Positions 27,557 through 39,256 are shown, counted from the stretch's first letter. The stretch: 64,000 nucleotides of DNA from Acidaminobacter hydrogenoformans DSM 2784 (GCF_900103005.1 NZ_FMWL01000008.1:62001-126000); one strand, 5' to 3'. The notes: generated by a model not told the origin, from the sequence alone. Made by a program: numbers and translations.

Positions 27557-29029
27557 TTACAAATTGCTGGAGCCCATCAAGTAGCGATCAACCTCCGCTG
27601 CAGCGCGGCGGCCTTCACTGATAGCCCAAACCACCAGGGACTGTCCCCGCCGCATGTCTCCTGCTGCAAAAACGCCGTCCACATTGGTGGCAAACGTGTC
27701 TTCACCGGTTTTAACGTTACTGCGGTGATCCCGGACAACGCCCAGCTGGCCAAGCAGCTGGTCCTCAGGCCCAAGGAAGCCCATGGCAAGAAGCACCAGA
27801 TCAGCTTTCCAGACCGCTTCGCTGCCAGTAACTTCACGGGGCACAGCCCTGCCCTGATCATCCCGGATCCATTCGACCGCAACCGCGTGAACCTCTTTAA
27901 CGTTTCCATGTTCATCACCAGTAAATTTTTTAGCCGTCGTGTTGTAGCTGCGGGGATCAGCCCCATAAAGCGCTATAGCTTCTTCCTGTCCGTAATCCGT
28001 CTTGAGCACTCTGGGAAACTGCGGCCACGGGTTCTCAGGCATACGCTCCAGCGGCGGCTTTGGCATGATCTCAAGCTGCGCGACACTGGCGCATCCGTGA
28101 CGAATCGCAGTGCCCACGCAGTCCGTTCCAGTATCCCCGCCACCAACGACAATCACATGCTTGCCTTGTGCACTTATGGCCGCAGGTTCACCCGTCAGTA
28201 CACTTTTTGTATTTGCCGCCAGAAAATCAATCGCGAAATGAACCCCCTTCAGCGCCCTGTTCTCAACGACGAGATCACGAGGTTTGGTCGCGCCGCCACA
28301 AAGGACGACAGCACTAAATTCCGCCTTTAGCTTACCTGCAGAATAATCTTTTCCAACCTCGCAGCCCGTAACAAAGGTGACGCCTTCCGCAGCCATCAAG
28401 TCCACGCGCCGCTGTACAACACGCTTATCCAGCTTCATATTTGGAATGCCATACATCAGCAGTCCGCCAATCCTGTCTGAGCGTTCAAAGAGGGTGACAC
28501 TGTGGCCGGCTTGATTGAGCTGGTCAGCCGCAGCAAGCCCCGCAGGTCCCGACCCCACCACCGCGACTTTAAAGCCCGTCCGCTTTACAGGCGGGTTTGG
28601 CAGGCTCCAGCCTGACGCATGCGCTTGATCCGCAATAGCACATTCAATAGTTTTGATGGCCACTGGCTCTATAGCAAGCCCGGCTGTACAGGCCCCTTCA
28701 CAAGGAGACGGACACACCCGTCCAGTAAATTCAGGAAAATTATTCGTCTTCCTCAAGCGCGACCAGGCAGCTTTCCACAACCCGCGATACACCAGCTCAT
28801 TCCATTCCGGCATTAAATTATGCAGTGGGCAGCCAGAAACCATCCCCGCAATCATGATGCCAGAGTTACAAAATGGGACACCACAATCCATGCACCTTGC
28901 GCCCTGACGCTTCAACGCGTCGTCAGGCAAATTAAAATGAAACTCTTCCCAATCTTTGATGCGCTCCAGCGGTTCCCGGTCCGCGGGCTGCTGACGCGCG
29001 TAATCTATGAATCCAGTCGGTTTGCCCAT
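27557..29029 (-). CDS. gltD: Glutamate synthase (GOGAT) small subunit
   Basis: The flavoprotein beta subunit that passes electrons from NAD(P)H to the large subunit, 490 residues. The N-terminal iron-sulfur region has [31 protein letters not shown] and [16 protein letters not shown] binding is [19 protein letters not shown] (about 153-171) and NAD(P)H binding is [20 protein letters not shown] (about 288-307). It lies 12 nt after gltB. GAGGGTCAACC before the ATG at 29029 is a fair ribosome site. GltD homologues also occur in other oxidoreductases, but the gltB neighbour settles the role. Confidence 0.97.
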   Translation of the reverse strand: MGKPTGFIDYARQQPADREPLERIKDWEEFHFNLPDDALKRQGARCMDCGVPFCNSGIMIAGMVSGCPLHNLMPEWNELVYRGLWKAAWSRLRKTNNFPEFTGRVCPSPCEGACTAGLAIEPVAIKTIECAIADQAHASGWSLPNPPVKRTGFKVAVVGSGPAGLAAADQLNQAGHSVTLFERSDRIGGLLMYGIPNMKLDKRVVQRRVDLMAAEGVTFVTGCEVGKDYSAGKLKAEFSAVVLCGGATKPRDLVVENRALKGVHFAIDFLAANTKSVLTGEPAAISAQGKHVIVVGGGDTGTDCVGTAIRHGCASVAQLEIMPKPPLERMPENPWPQFPRVLKTDYGQEEAIALYGADPRSYNTTAKKFTGDEHGNVKEVHAVAVEWIRDDQGRAVPREVTGSEAVWKADLVLLAMGFLGPEDQLLGQLGVVRDHRSNVKTGEDTFATNVDGVFAAGDMRRGQSLVVWAISEGRRAAAEVDRYLMGSSNL

Positions 29030-29041
29030 GGTTGACCCTCC

Positions 29042-32000
29042 TTAATGCTTACCGTTTTGCGCATGACTGTCCCTGTTCTTTTCAAACGCCGCCATAACCG
29101 CGTCTTCTCCGGATAAACCGTTGGCTGTCGCAAGCCCAATAGCCTCCTGCATGCGCTTATAGTCCACCGGTATGACTTTGACTATTTGCTTTTTTACATT
29201 TTCCCACGCCTCAACCACTTGGCTGCCTACGCGGCTGCCTGTGTAAGCCACATGCTTTTCGATCATGTGCTTTACCGCTTGACTTTCCTCCTCTGTTTCA
29301 AGGGCTTCAATCAAGACCATCTCCTGATTGACGCAGCTTTTGAAAGCGCCGTCCCGATCCCAAACATAAGCGATGCCTCCAGACATTCCGGCCGCAAAAT
29401 TGCGTCCCGTCTTCCCAAGAACGACCACTCTGCCGCCCGTCATATACTCACAGCCGTGGTCTCCGACACCCTCGACCACTGCTTTGACACCAGAATTGCG
29501 CACACAAAACCGTTCGCCTGCGATCCCGCTGATGTAAGCCTCTCCAGCTGTACCGCCGTAAAGATTCACATTGCCGGTAATAATATTGTTTTCAGAGTCA
29601 TAGGTTGCTTTTGAGGGCGGATAGACAATGAGTTTTCCGCCTGATAACCCCTTGCCAAAGTAATCATTCGCATCACCCTCAAGCATCATGGTCATCCCCC
29701 GCGGAACAAAAGCACCAAAGCTTTGTCCTGCCGAGCCTTCAAACTTTAACGTAATCGTGTCCTCAGCAAGTCCCTCTTCGCCATAACGGCGTGTGACCTC
29801 ACTGCCAAGCATGGTTCCGACGACACGGTCAGTATTTCGTACTTTCAGCTTCGCCTCAACGCGTTCCCCGCGTTCCAGCGCACGGCGGCTCATTGGAATG
29901 AGCTCCCTGGCATCCAGGGATTTTTCCAGGCCATGGTCTTGCTTTCTTGTACAGTAGCGGTCTACAGTCACCGGAACGTCCGGTTTGAAAAGAAGCGGGG
30001 CTAGATCCACGTGTTTTGACTTCCAGTGCTTGACCGCCTCATTGACCTCCAGGTACTCCGTCCTTCCCACCATTTCATCAATGGTTCTGAAACCCAGTTC
30101 TGCCATGTGTTCTCTCATTTCCTGGGCTATAAACCTCATGAAATTGACGACGTATTCCGGCTTTCCAGAAAATTTCTTTCGAAGCTCAGGATTTTGGGTC
30201 GCGACGCCCGTTGGGCAAGTATCCAAATTACAGACCCGCATCATGACGCAGCCTATGACAACCAGCGGACCTGTGGCAAAGGTAAACTCCTCCGCCCCAA
30301 GCATTGCCGCAATAACGACATCACGACCCGTCAGAAGCTTACCGTCTGTTTCTATAACAATCCTGTCTCTCAGTCGGTTTAGCAATAAAGTTTGATGGGC
30401 TTCTGCAACCCCCAATTCCCAAGGCAGTCCGGCATGGCGGATGCTGGTCTTGGGCGAAGCGCCCGTACCGCCATCATAACCTGATATGACGACGACATCC
30501 GCATGACCTTTGGCAACACCTGCCGCTATTGTGCCAACGCCAACCTCTGACACGAGTTTGACATTAATCCTGGCCCTTGGGTTGGCATTCTTTAAGTCGT
30601 GGATCAACTCCGCCAAGTCTTCTATGGAGTAGATGTCATGGTGCGGCGGCGGCGAAATCAACCCCACGCCAGCGGTCGTCCTGCGCGCTTTTGCAATCCA
30701 AGGGAAAACTTTTCCACCCGGAAGCTGACCGCCCTCACCAGGCTTGGCGCCTTGCGCCATTTTGATTTGGAGCTCATCTGCATTGACCAGATAATGACTG
30801 TTGACGCCAAATCGCCCTGATGCCACCTGCTTTGTCGCGCTTCGTTTCCAGTCACCATTAGCCTCTTTGATAAATCGCGCCGGATCCTCTCCACCCTCAC
30901 CCGTATTACTTTTCCCGCCAATACGATTCATAGCGATCGCAAGGGTCTCATGTGCTTCCTGGCTGATGGATCCAAAGGACATCGCGCCCGTTTTAAAACG
31001 TTTTAAAATTGACTCGACCGGCTCGACTTCCTCAATTGGGATAGGATTTTGATTTTTAAACTTAAGCAGGCCACGAATGGTTTTTAGCTTCTGTGTCTGA
31101 TTATCAGTCGCCTCCGTAAAATGTTTAAACATCCTGTAATCCCCAAGTCGGCAAGATGATTGAAGGGTTGTGATGGATTCAGGATTGTAAAGGTGCTCTT
31201 CCCCTCCAGAACGCCACTGACTCACCGAACCGCTGTCGAGGGTCAGATCGCGGCCCGGTTGATCATTGAAAGCTCTCCAATGACGCATTTCGACCTCTTT
31301 TGCGATTTCCTCGAGACCAATACCGCCAATCCTGGAAGGTGTTCCTGTGAAATAACGGTCAACAACCTCCTGGTTGATCCCGACACATTCAAAAATTTGA
31401 GCGCCGCGATACCCTTGAATCGTTGAAATACCCATTTTAGACAATATTTTTACAACACCCTTTGTTATGCCCTTATTGTAGTTATAGATTGCCTCAAGTG
31501 GGGTGAGATCTTCGAGCAGCCCCTCCTGAATCATAGCCTCAAGGGTTTCATACACAAAATAAGGATTTACCGCACTGACGCCATAACCGAGCAGGGCCGC
31601 AAAATGATGTACCTCCCTTGGCTCAGCCGACTCGAGCAACAGGGTAGATTGCAGGCGAGTGCCTTTTTTGATCAGATGATGATGCAGACAGGACACAGCA
31701 AGAAGGGACGGAATAGGCGCTTTAGACTTGCTGACGCCTCGATCGGATAAGATCAGAACGTTGGCGCCCGCGGCGATCGCGCGATCCGCACGTTCACAAA
31801 GACCGTCCAGCGCGAGCTTGAGTCCGAGACTGCCTTCGTTGATGCCAAAGACAATCGGCAGGGTTTCTGATTTGAAGCCTTCACGCCGGATGTACCGAAG
31901 TTTGGCAAGCTCTTCATTCGTGATCACAGGCATGTCGACGCGGATCTGCCGGCAGCTGTCCGGTTCAGGTTTCAGCAAATTCTTTTCTGGTCCTATGGTT

Positions 32001-33664
32001 GTACTGATTGCCGTCACCAGTTCCTCGCGAATAGAATCAATGGGTGGGTTGGTAACCTGCGCAAAGAGTTGTTTGAAATAATTGTAGAGGAGCTGCGGCT
32101 TGTCCGAGAGGACGGCGAGGGGGGCATCATAACCCATTGAGCTTACAGGATCTTCACCCGCTTTCGCCAGGGGTTCAATAATTTTCATGATCTCTTCATA
32201 GGTGTAGCCAAAGGCGTGCTGGCGCTGCAGTACAGTTTCAAAGCATGTCCCCGGAATTTCAGGCGCTTCTTCCAGATCTTCGAGGTTCATCATGTGTGTC
32301 TTAAGCCATTCCTGATAAGGATATTCACTGGCCATCTCGCGTTTCAAAGACGCATCGCTGACAATCCTCCCCTCCAGCGTATCCACCAGGAGCATGCGTC
32401 CAGGACGAATCCGCTCCTTCAGCACGATGTCCTCTGGCGCAAGCTCGATCACGCCCACCTCAGAAGACATGACGATGAGATCATCCTTGGTCACGTAATA
32501 TCTCGCTGGCCTAAGTCCGTTTCTGTCCAGGGACGCGCCTATGTATCTGCCGTCAGAGAAGACAACCGCCGCCGGCCCGTCCCAAGGCTCCATCATGAAG
32601 CTGTGATACTGGTAGAACGCTTTTTTATCAGGGCTCATAGTATCATTTTTCTCCCACGGCTCCGGGACCATCATCATCATGGCATGTGGCATGGATCTGC
32701 CTGTCAGCGATAAAAACTCGAGACAATTGTCAAACATGGCAGAATCTGTGCCATTCATATCAATCACTGGCATAACCTTGGCCAAATCTTCTCCGAATAG
32801 CTCTGTATCGCACATGGCTTGTCTGGCGAACATCCAATTGACATTGCCGCGGACCGTATTAATTTCGCCGTTATGAATCATATAGCGGTTGGGGTGGGCA
32901 CGTTCCCAGGATGGAAAGGTGTTGGTGCTGTAACGGGAATGAACCAGCGCAAGCGCCGTCTCCATAACCGGGTCCTTCAGTTCGAGAAAATACTTGTCGA
33001 CCTGAAATGGCGTCAGCATGCCTTTGTAAACAATAGTCCTTGAGGAGAGACTCGAGAAATAGAAGCTGTCGACCCCCGGCATACCGGAGTGGCGAATGGC
33101 ATTTTCAGCCGCCTTTCGAACAATGTAAAGCTTGCGCTCGACGGCTTGGTCGTCGCCATTTGCCAGCTTTTGCTTGGTCCCCGCATCCGCCTCAATGAAG
33201 ATCTGCCGGATATACGGCTCAACCGCTTTGGCCCCATTGCCTAAAAGGGTATTGTCCGTTGGAACCGTTCGCCAGCCAAGGAGGGTCAGACCCTCTTCAG
33301 AAATAAGTCTCTCCAGAACGCGCTCGCAGGCCTGACGACGTTCAGGGTCCCGAGGGAGAAAGAGCATGCCCACACCATATTGTCCCATTTCCGGCAACTG
33401 AATATTCATAGCCGAACATTCCTGAACCATAAACGCGTGTGGGATTTGCATCAAGATCCCGGCACCGTCACCGGTATTTTGCTCCGCACCCTGACCACCC
33501 CGGTGATCGAGATTGATCAGGGCTGTCAGTGCCTGACGGATAATGTCGTTGGACTTGACCCCTTTAATGTTGGCAATAAAACCAATACCACAGGCGTCGT
33601 GTTCAAACCGAGGGTCATAGAGACCCTGTCTGGAGGGTAAACCGTTGATTCTCATTTCACTCAT
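29042..33664 (-). CDS. gltB: Glutamate synthase (GOGAT) large subunit
   Basis: The alpha subunit transfers the amide group of glutamine to 2-oxoglutarate, 1540 residues, the standard length. A short propeptide precedes the catalytic Cys25 in [14 protein letters not shown], so it is a class II (Ntn) amidotransferase. The FMN synthase domain has [20 protein letters not shown]. The 3Fe-4S ligands lie in [19 protein letters not shown]. The C-terminal beta-helix is rich in Gly repeats such as [21 protein letters not shown] lies 6-8 nt before the ATG. It forms an operon with gltD and is part of the local nitrogen-assimilation block. Confidence 0.98.
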   Translation of the reverse strand: MSEMRINGLPSRQGLYDPRFEHDACGIGFIANIKGVKSNDIIRQALTALINLDHRGGQGAEQNTGDGAGILMQIPHAFMVQECSAMNIQLPEMGQYGVGMLFLPRDPERRQACERVLERLISEEGLTLLGWRTVPTDNTLLGNGAKAVEPYIRQIFIEADAGTKQKLANGDDQAVERKLYIVRKAAENAIRHSGMPGVDSFYFSSLSSRTIVYKGMLTPFQVDKYFLELKDPVMETALALVHSRYSTNTFPSWERAHPNRYMIHNGEINTVRGNVNWMFARQAMCDTELFGEDLAKVMPVIDMNGTDSAMFDNCLEFLSLTGRSMPHAMMMMVPEPWEKNDTMSPDKKAFYQYHSFMMEPWDGPAAVVFSDGRYIGASLDRNGLRPARYYVTKDDLIVMSSEVGVIELAPEDIVLKERIRPGRMLLVDTLEGRIVSDASLKREMASEYPYQEWLKTHMMNLEDLEEAPEIPGTCFETVLQRQHAFGYTYEEIMKIIEPLAKAGEDPVSSMGYDAPLAVLSDKPQLLYNYFKQLFAQVTNPPIDSIREELVTAISTTIGPEKNLLKPEPDSCRQIRVDMPVITNEELAKLRYIRREGFKSETLPIVFGINEGSLGLKLALDGLCERADRAIAAGANVLILSDRGVSKSKAPIPSLLAVSCLHHHLIKKGTRLQSTLLLESAEPREVHHFAALLGYGVSAVNPYFVYETLEAMIQEGLLEDLTPLEAIYNYNKGITKGVVKILSKMGISTIQGYRGAQIFECVGINQEVVDRYFTGTPSRIGGIGLEEIAKEVEMRHWRAFNDQPGRDLTLDSGSVSQWRSGGEEHLYNPESITTLQSSCRLGDYRMFKHFTEATDNQTQKLKTIRGLLKFKNQNPIPIEEVEPVESILKRFKTGAMSFGSISQEAHETLAIAMNRIGGKSNTGEGGEDPARFIKEANGDWKRSATKQVASGRFGVNSHYLVNADELQIKMAQGAKPGEGGQLPGGKVFPWIAKARRTTAGVGLISPPPHHDIYSIEDLAELIHDLKNANPRARINVKLVSEVGVGTIAAGVAKGHADVVVISGYDGGTGASPKTSIRHAGLPWELGVAEAHQTLLLNRLRDRIVIETDGKLLTGRDVVIAAMLGAEEFTFATGPLVVIGCVMMRVCNLDTCPTGVATQNPELRKKFSGKPEYVVNFMRFIAQEMREHMAELGFRTIDEMVGRTEYLEVNEAVKHWKSKHVDLAPLLFKPDVPVTVDRYCTRKQDHGLEKSLDARELIPMSRRALERGERVEAKLKVRNTDRVVGTMLGSEVTRRYGEEGLAEDTITLKFEGSAGQSFGAFVPRGMTMMLEGDANDYFGKGLSGGKLIVYPPSKATYDSENNIITGNVNLYGGTAGEAYISGIAGERFCVRNSGVKAVVEGVGDHGCEYMTGGRVVVLGKTGRNFAAGMSGGIAYVWDRDGAFKSCVNQEMVLIEALETEEESQAVKHMIEKHVAYTGSRVGSQVVEAWENVKKQIVKVIPVDYKRMQEAIGLATANGLSGEDAVMAAFEKNRDSHAQNGKH

Positions 33665-34118
33665 TTCATTCTCTCCTTTCCAAGATCTCCGTTTTGTTGG
33701 CTTGCTTTGCGGAACCAGCCTTCACAGATCATAGTTCATCTTTCGCCTGAACAAAATGACAGATTGTTATGCGCTTCTTTCATTTTGTATCAAATCTTAT
33801 ACATGCTTCCCCAACGCGTCGGTAAAATTAATTTGGATCTCTTTGATGGGATTTCTTTTGGAAATCTCATGCTGGAATGTATATTTAAAAATATAATGCT
33901 GCTATTCTATACCGAGTCTCAAGATAATACAATGACTTAATTTCAATAATATTAGTATGATTGTATACACTTTTTTTAGAAAATCGAATACTGCTCAGAC
34001 TATAATTGTGTACATTTTACAAATCTCCAAGTTTTTCATTGATCTATGCCCATAATTTTCATGTGTGTGATAAGCGGAATCTTATACAGAGGTTGCATTC
34101 TTATTCTCTTGTATAAAT
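33665..34118. other. Upstream region of gltB
   Basis: About 450 nt, AT-rich, without a credible gene. It contains GATTGTATACAC at 33959-33970 and the related AATTGTGTACATTTT near 34004-34018. Both resemble the palindromic TTGTATACAA-type sites of some regulators. I could not place a convincing -35/-10 pair for gltB. Confidence 0.5.
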
Positions 34119-34158
34119 AAAAAAACACGGATGACCCTCCAGCGGATCATCCGTGTTT
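34119..34158 (-). terminator. Orphan terminator between gltB and the M20 gene
   Basis: AAACACGGATGA pairs exactly with TCATCCGTGTTT around a 12-nt loop. On the minus strand TTTTTTT follows. It lies about 370 nt beyond the M20 stop, so it may end a long 3' UTR or a separate small transcript. Confidence 0.85.
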
Positions 34159-34524
34159 ATAAAATCTGCGCATACTTCAGCAGCTATTCATCTTAAGCCG
34201 ATTGCGCAATTTTCTGACAATTGATGCGTCACCAAAACAATTTCTTGTCAACAGGCTCAGCATTGCTTTTTTTGACTGTTTTCGTTAAAACAGGTGTGCC
34301 AAAGTTTCTCAATGTATCAATTTATAAAATAATACACGAACAATTTTACGTATTTTCATTAATAAAATTCGCACATATCTAAGATGTGTTTCCGACCTGC
34401 ATTCAAATAACGTTTTTGAGTCATAAAAGCATTTTTTTTGAATCCTTATTTCTTTTTTTGAAGCCAACTTATAGTGAGATAGGCTTGTTTCTTCCAATAT
34501 TTTTTGGGGATCAAGACTTCCATT
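34159..34524. other. Gap between the M20 gene and the orphan terminator
   Basis: About 365 nt, AT-rich. On the minus strand TTGACA near 34250-34245 could be a -35 box, but the matching -10 is poor. Short frames here have no ribosome site or homology that I recognise. A small RNA ending at the terminator at 34119-34158 is possible, not shown. Confidence 0.4.
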
Positions 34525-35751
34525 TTACGCCCCATTCACTTCCAGCCAAGTCATTGCGCAGTTCGCATAAATCGCCGCGCCTGTCGCGAACACCGTCTCA
34601 TCCAAGACCATGTTTGGATTGTGCATTGGGTAAGCACCCGGCTTCCCCGCGCCTAACATAATGAAAAATCCCGGCACAAGCTCACTGACATAGCTGAAGT
34701 CCTCGGACCCCGGCAGAGGCTTCGCCACTTCAACCACCTGATCCGCCCCTGCGACTTCCTTGATCGCCGGCAAAAGGGCCTCGACAAAGGCCGCGTCGTT
34801 ATAAGTTGACGGCGTCGCGAACTTTGACAGCTCATAATCACCGCGCCATGCTTTGACGTAATGGTCAATCATTTCCGGTATCCGGCTCACAATGTGGTCT
34901 CTGGCCTGGCGGTTAAAAGACCTTACCCCGACCTGAAGCTCCGCCGTATCCGGAATGATGTTCGCCACCGAACCTCCGGACGCCTTGCCCGCTGTCAGGA
35001 TCACCGTCTCCTGTGGATCAGCCTCCCGGCCAGGCAGCAAATTCAGCGCCGTGTAAAGCTGCGTCATGATAATATTCGGATCGACGGCCTTATGGGGCAT
35101 GGAGCTGTGACCGCCCTTACCCTTGATCTTCAGCATAAACGTGTCCATGGCCGCTGACGCGATCCCCTTCACATACTGCACCTCACCCGACTCTATGTCC
35201 GACATGACATGGATCGCAAGCGCGGCATCCACTTTGGGATTCTCCATGAGACCTGCGTCAATCATCAGCTTCGAGCCATAGCCCAGCTCCTCACCTGGCT
35301 GGAACATCAGCTTCACCGTACCCTTCAGCTCCGACTCACGGGCTTTGAGGATCCTGGCCGCTCCGAGCAGCATGGCCGCGTGACTGTCGTGACCGCAGGT
35401 ATGGGCGAAATTGTTTCTCGAAGCGAAGTCCAGCCCGGACGTCTCCATCATGGGCAGCGCGTCCATGTCCCCTCTAAGCAGTATACATGGTGCCCCTTTG
35501 CCTATAGTCGCAACCACTCCCGTACAAGCCGCCATATCCGGAAAACCTGCCGACCTGAATTTGGTGCGGATCTCCGGATCAACCGGCCCACCGCAGTCCT
35601 GAGGCTCAATGCCCATCTCTAAAAGCTGCGCTTTGATATACGCCGCCGTCTCCGGCAAATCAAATCCCAGCTCCGGATTTTGATGCAATACTCTCCGGTT
35701 TTCAATAATTTTGTCTTCTGTCGCTTTGGCAGCCGCCATAATTTCATTCAT
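34525..35751 (-). CDS. M20-family amidohydrolase / peptidase
   Basis: A 408-residue metal-dependent amidohydrolase of the M20D group (amino-acylase, N-acetyl-diaminopimelate or indole-acetyl-amino-acid hydrolase relatives). It starts with RRVLHQNPELGFDLPETAAY. The metal-site motifs are ILLRGDMDALPMMETSG (about 95-111), TCGHDSHAAMLLGAARIL and FQPGEELGYGSKLMIDAG. The dimerisation domain has KGKGGHSSMPHKAVDP, and LPGSEDFSYVSELVPGFF completes the site. It is a single gene with ATG at 35751. The substrate cannot be stated; an N-acyl amino acid or small peptide is likely, given the amino-acid-based metabolism. Confidence 0.92.
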   Translation of the reverse strand: MNEIMAAAKATEDKIIENRRVLHQNPELGFDLPETAAYIKAQLLEMGIEPQDCGGPVDPEIRTKFRSAGFPDMAACTGVVATIGKGAPCILLRGDMDALPMMETSGLDFASRNNFAHTCGHDSHAAMLLGAARILKARESELKGTVKLMFQPGEELGYGSKLMIDAGLMENPKVDAALAIHVMSDIESGEVQYVKGIASAAMDTFMLKIKGKGGHSSMPHKAVDPNIIMTQLYTALNLLPGREADPQETVILTAGKASGGSVANIIPDTAELQVGVRSFNRQARDHIVSRIPEMIDHYVKAWRGDYELSKFATPSTYNDAAFVEALLPAIKEVAGADQVVEVAKPLPGSEDFSYVSELVPGFFIMLGAGKPGAYPMHNPNMVLDETVFATGAAIYANCAMTWLEVNGA

Positions 35752-36052
35752 CTTTTTTGCCTCCTATTCATTCCGGTCCATTCGCTCTTATTATGTTGCC
35801 CAAACTAATTCTCATTATAATATAAGCAAATTGCATGCCATAACTCATATTAAACTGAATTTTTCGAATCCTGTTGATCAGTCTGGCTAACACAGTAATA
35901 TTAAGCGCTGCAAGCTTCCTATTACAGAATGGAAAAAACAAAGCTGGAAATCCAAATATTATTTCGTTCTGTTTAAGTAAAAGGATTTTTACAAAAGCTG
36001 CTTTTTTTGACGCAGAATTATGGTTAGTGCCGGAAGGATAGAGTGTAACTTT
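35752..36052. other. Gap between the M20 gene and the hutH terminator
   Basis: About 300 nt, AT-rich, holding the upstream region of the M20 gene (leftward). No gene, RNA or clear promoter was recognised. Confidence 0.5.
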
Positions 36053-36092
36053 AATAGAAAAGGGAGCACAGCGCCCAGCGCCGTGCTCCCTA
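36053..36092 (-). terminator. Terminator of hutH
   Basis: AGGGAGCAC (36061-36069) pairs with GTGCTCCCT (36083-36091) around a GC-rich loop. On the minus strand TTTTCT follows. It lies 11 nt past the hutH stop. Confidence 0.88.
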
Positions 36093-36102
36093 TATTAATA
36101 AA

Positions 36103-37635
36103 TTAACCGAGCTTCAACTCACCAATAACCGCTTCAACCGCTTTGACAATCTCCCCGTCACGCACAAGCGCTTCGCCCTTTCGAAGATCAATGTACATCT
36201 CACGATCCTCTACCCACTTTGGAACAGAGCCGCGAACGATCTCAAATGCTGCCGCAGTGCCTTTGCCAAGCTTTTCAGGATCCTTGAACTCAATGCCCTG
36301 AGCAGCCGCAAGCAGCTCTACCGCGAGGACGTGAATAGTATTGGTAAGGATATCCCTTGCTTTTCTGGCTGCGATTGTCCCCATGCTGACGTGATCTTCC
36401 TGGTTGGCAGAAGACGGAATGGAATCAACACTTGCAGGATGCGCCAGCACCTTATTTTCAGAAACCAGTGCCGCAGCGCTGTACTGAGCAATCATAAAGC
36501 CGGAATGCAGGCCACCGTTTGGTGTCAGGAACGCCGGCAGGCCGCTGAGCTGAGGGTTGACCAGTCTTTCGATTCTGCGCTCACAAGCATTTGCCATTTC
36601 TGCGATCGCAATCCCAAGGAAATCGAAGGCAAGCGCCACTGGCTGCCCATGGAAATTGCCGCCGGAAATCGCTGCGTCATCATCCGGGAAAATGATAGGG
36701 TTGTCAGTCACTGAGTTGATTTCAATTTCTACTCTCTCTTTGACAAAGCGGATGGCATCCTTGCTTGCGCCGTGAATTTGCGGGACGCAGCGCAGGGAGT
36801 AAGCATCCTGAACACGCATTTCGCCTTGGCGCGTCGTCAAACCGCTGTCGCTCAAAATTCTGAGGAGATTGGACGCCGTATCCATTTGTCCCTGATGCGG
36901 GCGCACTGCGTGAAGGCGTGGATCAAACGCATCCGTTATGCCGTTTAAGGCTTCCATAGTCATGGCTGCGCTGATATCTGCAAGCTTTAACGCATTGATG
37001 GCATCATATACCGTAATGCAGCCTACTGCCGTCATAACTTGAGTGCCGTTGATGAGAGCAAGCCCTTCTTTTGAGGTCAGCTCGACGACCGGAATCCCCG
37101 CTCTTGACATAGCTTCTGCGCCGGAGAGCTGTTCGCCCTTGTAAAGCGCTTCACCCAAACCCAACATGACAAGAACCATGTGCGACAGAGGCGCGAGGTC
37201 TCCACTGGCGCCAAGGGAGCCCTTCTCTGGAATCAAAGGCGTAACGCCTTTATTGATCATATCGACCAGTGTCATGACTGTAGAAAGACGAATACCGGAA
37301 AATCCTTTGGAAAGCGCGTTGACACGAAGAAGCATAATGGCTCTTGAAATCTCTTCGCTGAGGAAAGGACCCACACCACATGCATGGCTGATGATCAGGT
37401 TGCGCTGAAGCTCCTTGGTCTCCTCTTTGGAGATCGCTATGTCAGAAAACTTTCCGAAACCTGTTGTGATCCCGTAAACGTTCCGTTTTTCTTCGACGAA
37501 TCTATCTACAATCTCTCTTGAACGTGTAATCGCAGCTTGTGCAGCGGCCTCAATTTCAACTTCATAACCGTAACGCGCTACCTGGACAACCTGCTCGATC
37601 GTCAACTGATTTCCATTGATGTTGATTCTTGACAT
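36103..37635 (-). CDS. hutH: Histidine ammonia-lyase
   Basis: This enzyme removes ammonia from histidine to give urocanate, the first step of the route to glutamate. It is 510 residues, the family norm. The Ala-Ser-Gly triad that forms the MIO cofactor is in GSLGASGDLAPLSHM (about 140-154). GITTGFGKFSD, QDAYSLRCVPQIHGA and NSIPSSANQEDHVSMG-type motifs (here SIPSSANQEDHVSMGTIAAR) are also present. ATG at 37635 follows GGAGAG. No other hut genes are adjacent. A tyrosine or phenylalanine lyase is less likely, since the C-terminal SANQEDHVSMG pattern is HutH-like. It links to the glutamate mutase and GDH genes in this window. Confidence 0.95.
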   Translation of the reverse strand: MSRININGNQLTIEQVVQVARYGYEVEIEAAAQAAITRSREIVDRFVEEKRNVYGITTGFGKFSDIAISKEETKELQRNLIISHACGVGPFLSEEISRAIMLLRVNALSKGFSGIRLSTVMTLVDMINKGVTPLIPEKGSLGASGDLAPLSHMVLVMLGLGEALYKGEQLSGAEAMSRAGIPVVELTSKEGLALINGTQVMTAVGCITVYDAINALKLADISAAMTMEALNGITDAFDPRLHAVRPHQGQMDTASNLLRILSDSGLTTRQGEMRVQDAYSLRCVPQIHGASKDAIRFVKERVEIEINSVTDNPIIFPDDDAAISGGNFHGQPVALAFDFLGIAIAEMANACERRIERLVNPQLSGLPAFLTPNGGLHSGFMIAQYSAAALVSENKVLAHPASVDSIPSSANQEDHVSMGTIAARKARDILTNTIHVLAVELLAAAQGIEFKDPEKLGKGTAAAFEIVRGSVPKWVEDREMYIDLRKGEALVRDGEIVKAVEAVIGELKLG

Positions 37636-37701
37636 AATATTCTCTCCTTTGGTCTGGACCTGAAGTTCAGTTTGTAGTTGCTTTACCGCGCCAAAGCTGT
37701 T

Positions 37702-37751
37702 AAAAAAGCTTCGCCCGTGCAGCTTTCTGTTTTGAAGTATACGGGCGAAGC
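37702..37751 (-). terminator. Terminator of tdh
   Basis: GCTTCGCCCGT (37708-37718) pairs exactly with ACGGGCGAAGC (37741-37751). On the minus strand TTTTTT follows. It isolates tdh from hutH downstream. Confidence 0.92.
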
Positions 37752-37803
37752 GTCAATAATACGTCAAATTTGCAGAGACGTTAAAAAAATATTGCAGTAT
37801 TTC

Positions 37804-38829
37804 CTAATCCCAGTTAAGGACGACTTTTCCTGTATTGCCTGACATCATCAGCTCGAATGCTTTTTCATACTCGGTATAGCGGAACTGATGGGTAATGATT
37901 GGGGAGAGGTCAAGGCCAGACTGGAGAAGCGCCGTCATCTTGTACCACGTCTCATACATTTCGCGGCCATAGATGCCTTTGATTGTGAGACCATTGAAGA
38001 CAACTGTGTTCCAGTCCACAGAGGTTCCTGGCTGCTGAATGCCCAGCATAGCGATCTTGCCGCCGTGGCACATATTCTTGATCATGCTGTTCAGAGCAGA
38101 TGCGTTGCCTGACATTTCGAGGCCTACGTCGAAGCCTTCCTTCATTTTCAACTCTTTCATGACCTCTTCAATGCTGGTCTTTGAAATATTGACTGCGCGT
38201 GTCGCGCCCATTTTCATTGCCAAGTCAAGTCTGTACTCGTTCACGTCTGTAATGACGACATTGCGAGCGCCGGCATGCTTCGCGACCGCTACCGCCATGA
38301 TGCCAATTGGACCGGCACCTGTCACCAGCACATCCTCGCCAAGCAGGTCAAAGCTGAGGGCCGTATGAACAGCATTACCGAACGGATCAAAGCTGGATAG
38401 GATCTCGAGGGGAATTTCAGGATCGCAGTGCCAAACGTTCGTTACAGGGATTGAGAGATATTCCGCGAAAGCGCCTGGTCGGTTGACCCCTACACCACTT
38501 GTATTCATACAGAGGTGACGTCTGCCAGCGAGACAGTTCCTGCAGCGTCCGCAAACCAAGTGTCCTTCACCGGAAACAATTTCACCAATGTAGACATCAT
38601 GGACGTTTTCGCCAAAGCCAACGACTTCGCCTACAAACTCGTGACCAATATGCATTGGAACTGGAATCGTCTTTTGGGACCAATCATCCCACTGATAAAT
38701 GTGAACGTCCGTACCGCAGATTGAAGTCTTCTTGATCTTGATCAGGACGTCATTCTTGCCAACCTCCGGCATTTCCACGTCCTCCAGCCAAAGGCCAGGT
38801 TTGGCGTACTTTTTAACTAAAGCTTTCAT
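37804..38829 (-). CDS. tdh: L-threonine 3-dehydrogenase (zinc-dependent)
   Basis: An NAD-dependent medium-chain dehydrogenase oxidising threonine to 2-amino-3-ketobutyrate. It is 341 residues. Catalytic zinc ligands lie in [16 protein letters not shown] (Cys near 38) and [11 protein letters not shown]. The structural zinc loop is [19 protein letters not shown]. The nucleotide motif is [32 protein letters not shown] is a Tdh hallmark. ATG at 38829 is preferred because GGGGA lies 9 nt before it, whereas it abuts the TTG at 38838. The usual partner ligase kbl is not adjacent. It is a single-gene transcript with its own terminator. Confidence 0.95.
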   Translation of the reverse strand: MKALVKKYAKPGLWLEDVEMPEVGKNDVLIKIKKTSICGTDVHIYQWDDWSQKTIPVPMHIGHEFVGEVVGFGENVHDVYIGEIVSGEGHLVCGRCRNCLAGRRHLCMNTSGVGVNRPGAFAEYLSIPVTNVWHCDPEIPLEILSSFDPFGNAVHTALSFDLLGEDVLVTGAGPIGIMAVAVAKHAGARNVVITDVNEYRLDLAMKMGATRAVNISKTSIEEVMKELKMKEGFDVGLEMSGNASALNSMIKNMCHGGKIAMLGIQQPGTSVDWNTVVFNGLTIKGIYGREMYETWYKMTALLQSGLDLSPIITHQFRYTEYEKAFELMMSGNTGKVVLNWD

Positions 38830-39256
38830 AATTTTCAATCCCCTTTGATTATTTTCTGCTTTAATTCTATCTTATCTTGCCGTTACATACAATTCAGGAT
38901 TCTATATTAAAAACATAATATTTTCAATAGAGTCGGCTAAAAAAAAATTGTCAAGCTTCAGACGTTATGTAAACACACCACCCCCTGAAATTTGGACCAG
39001 AAAGCGATGCTCGAATTCATGAATTTGAGATAGGTCATCTTGAATATTATTGCATATTTTTTTGACCACACGTTTCAAATTTACCTTAAAAAACGGTATT
39101 AATACTCATTTTTTTATCATCCCACCTTGAACAGCACAGTGCATTCTGTTGAACTTTTTAGATGTTATTTATTGGAATTAATGTTTATTAATGTTTTGAC
39201 AATATTGTTTATGGAGAAGTTTGAGCGTAATCATATACGTGGTGGAAGCTTTTGAA
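38830..39256. other. Divergent upstream region of tdh and the 39.4-kb surface protein
   Basis: About 430 nt, very AT-rich, with no credible gene. It should hold the tdh promoter on the minus strand, which I could not place. A TTGACA at about 39196-39201 on the plus strand has no partner -10 at the right distance. Confidence 0.45.

Noticed and set aside
29042..33664. Several plus-strand frames of 60-165 codons opposite gltB
   Set aside because: Antisense shadows of a long conserved gene.
34309..34497. A 62-codon minus-strand frame in the gap after the M20 gene
   Set aside because: No ribosome site, and an AT-driven Lys/Arg-rich composition.
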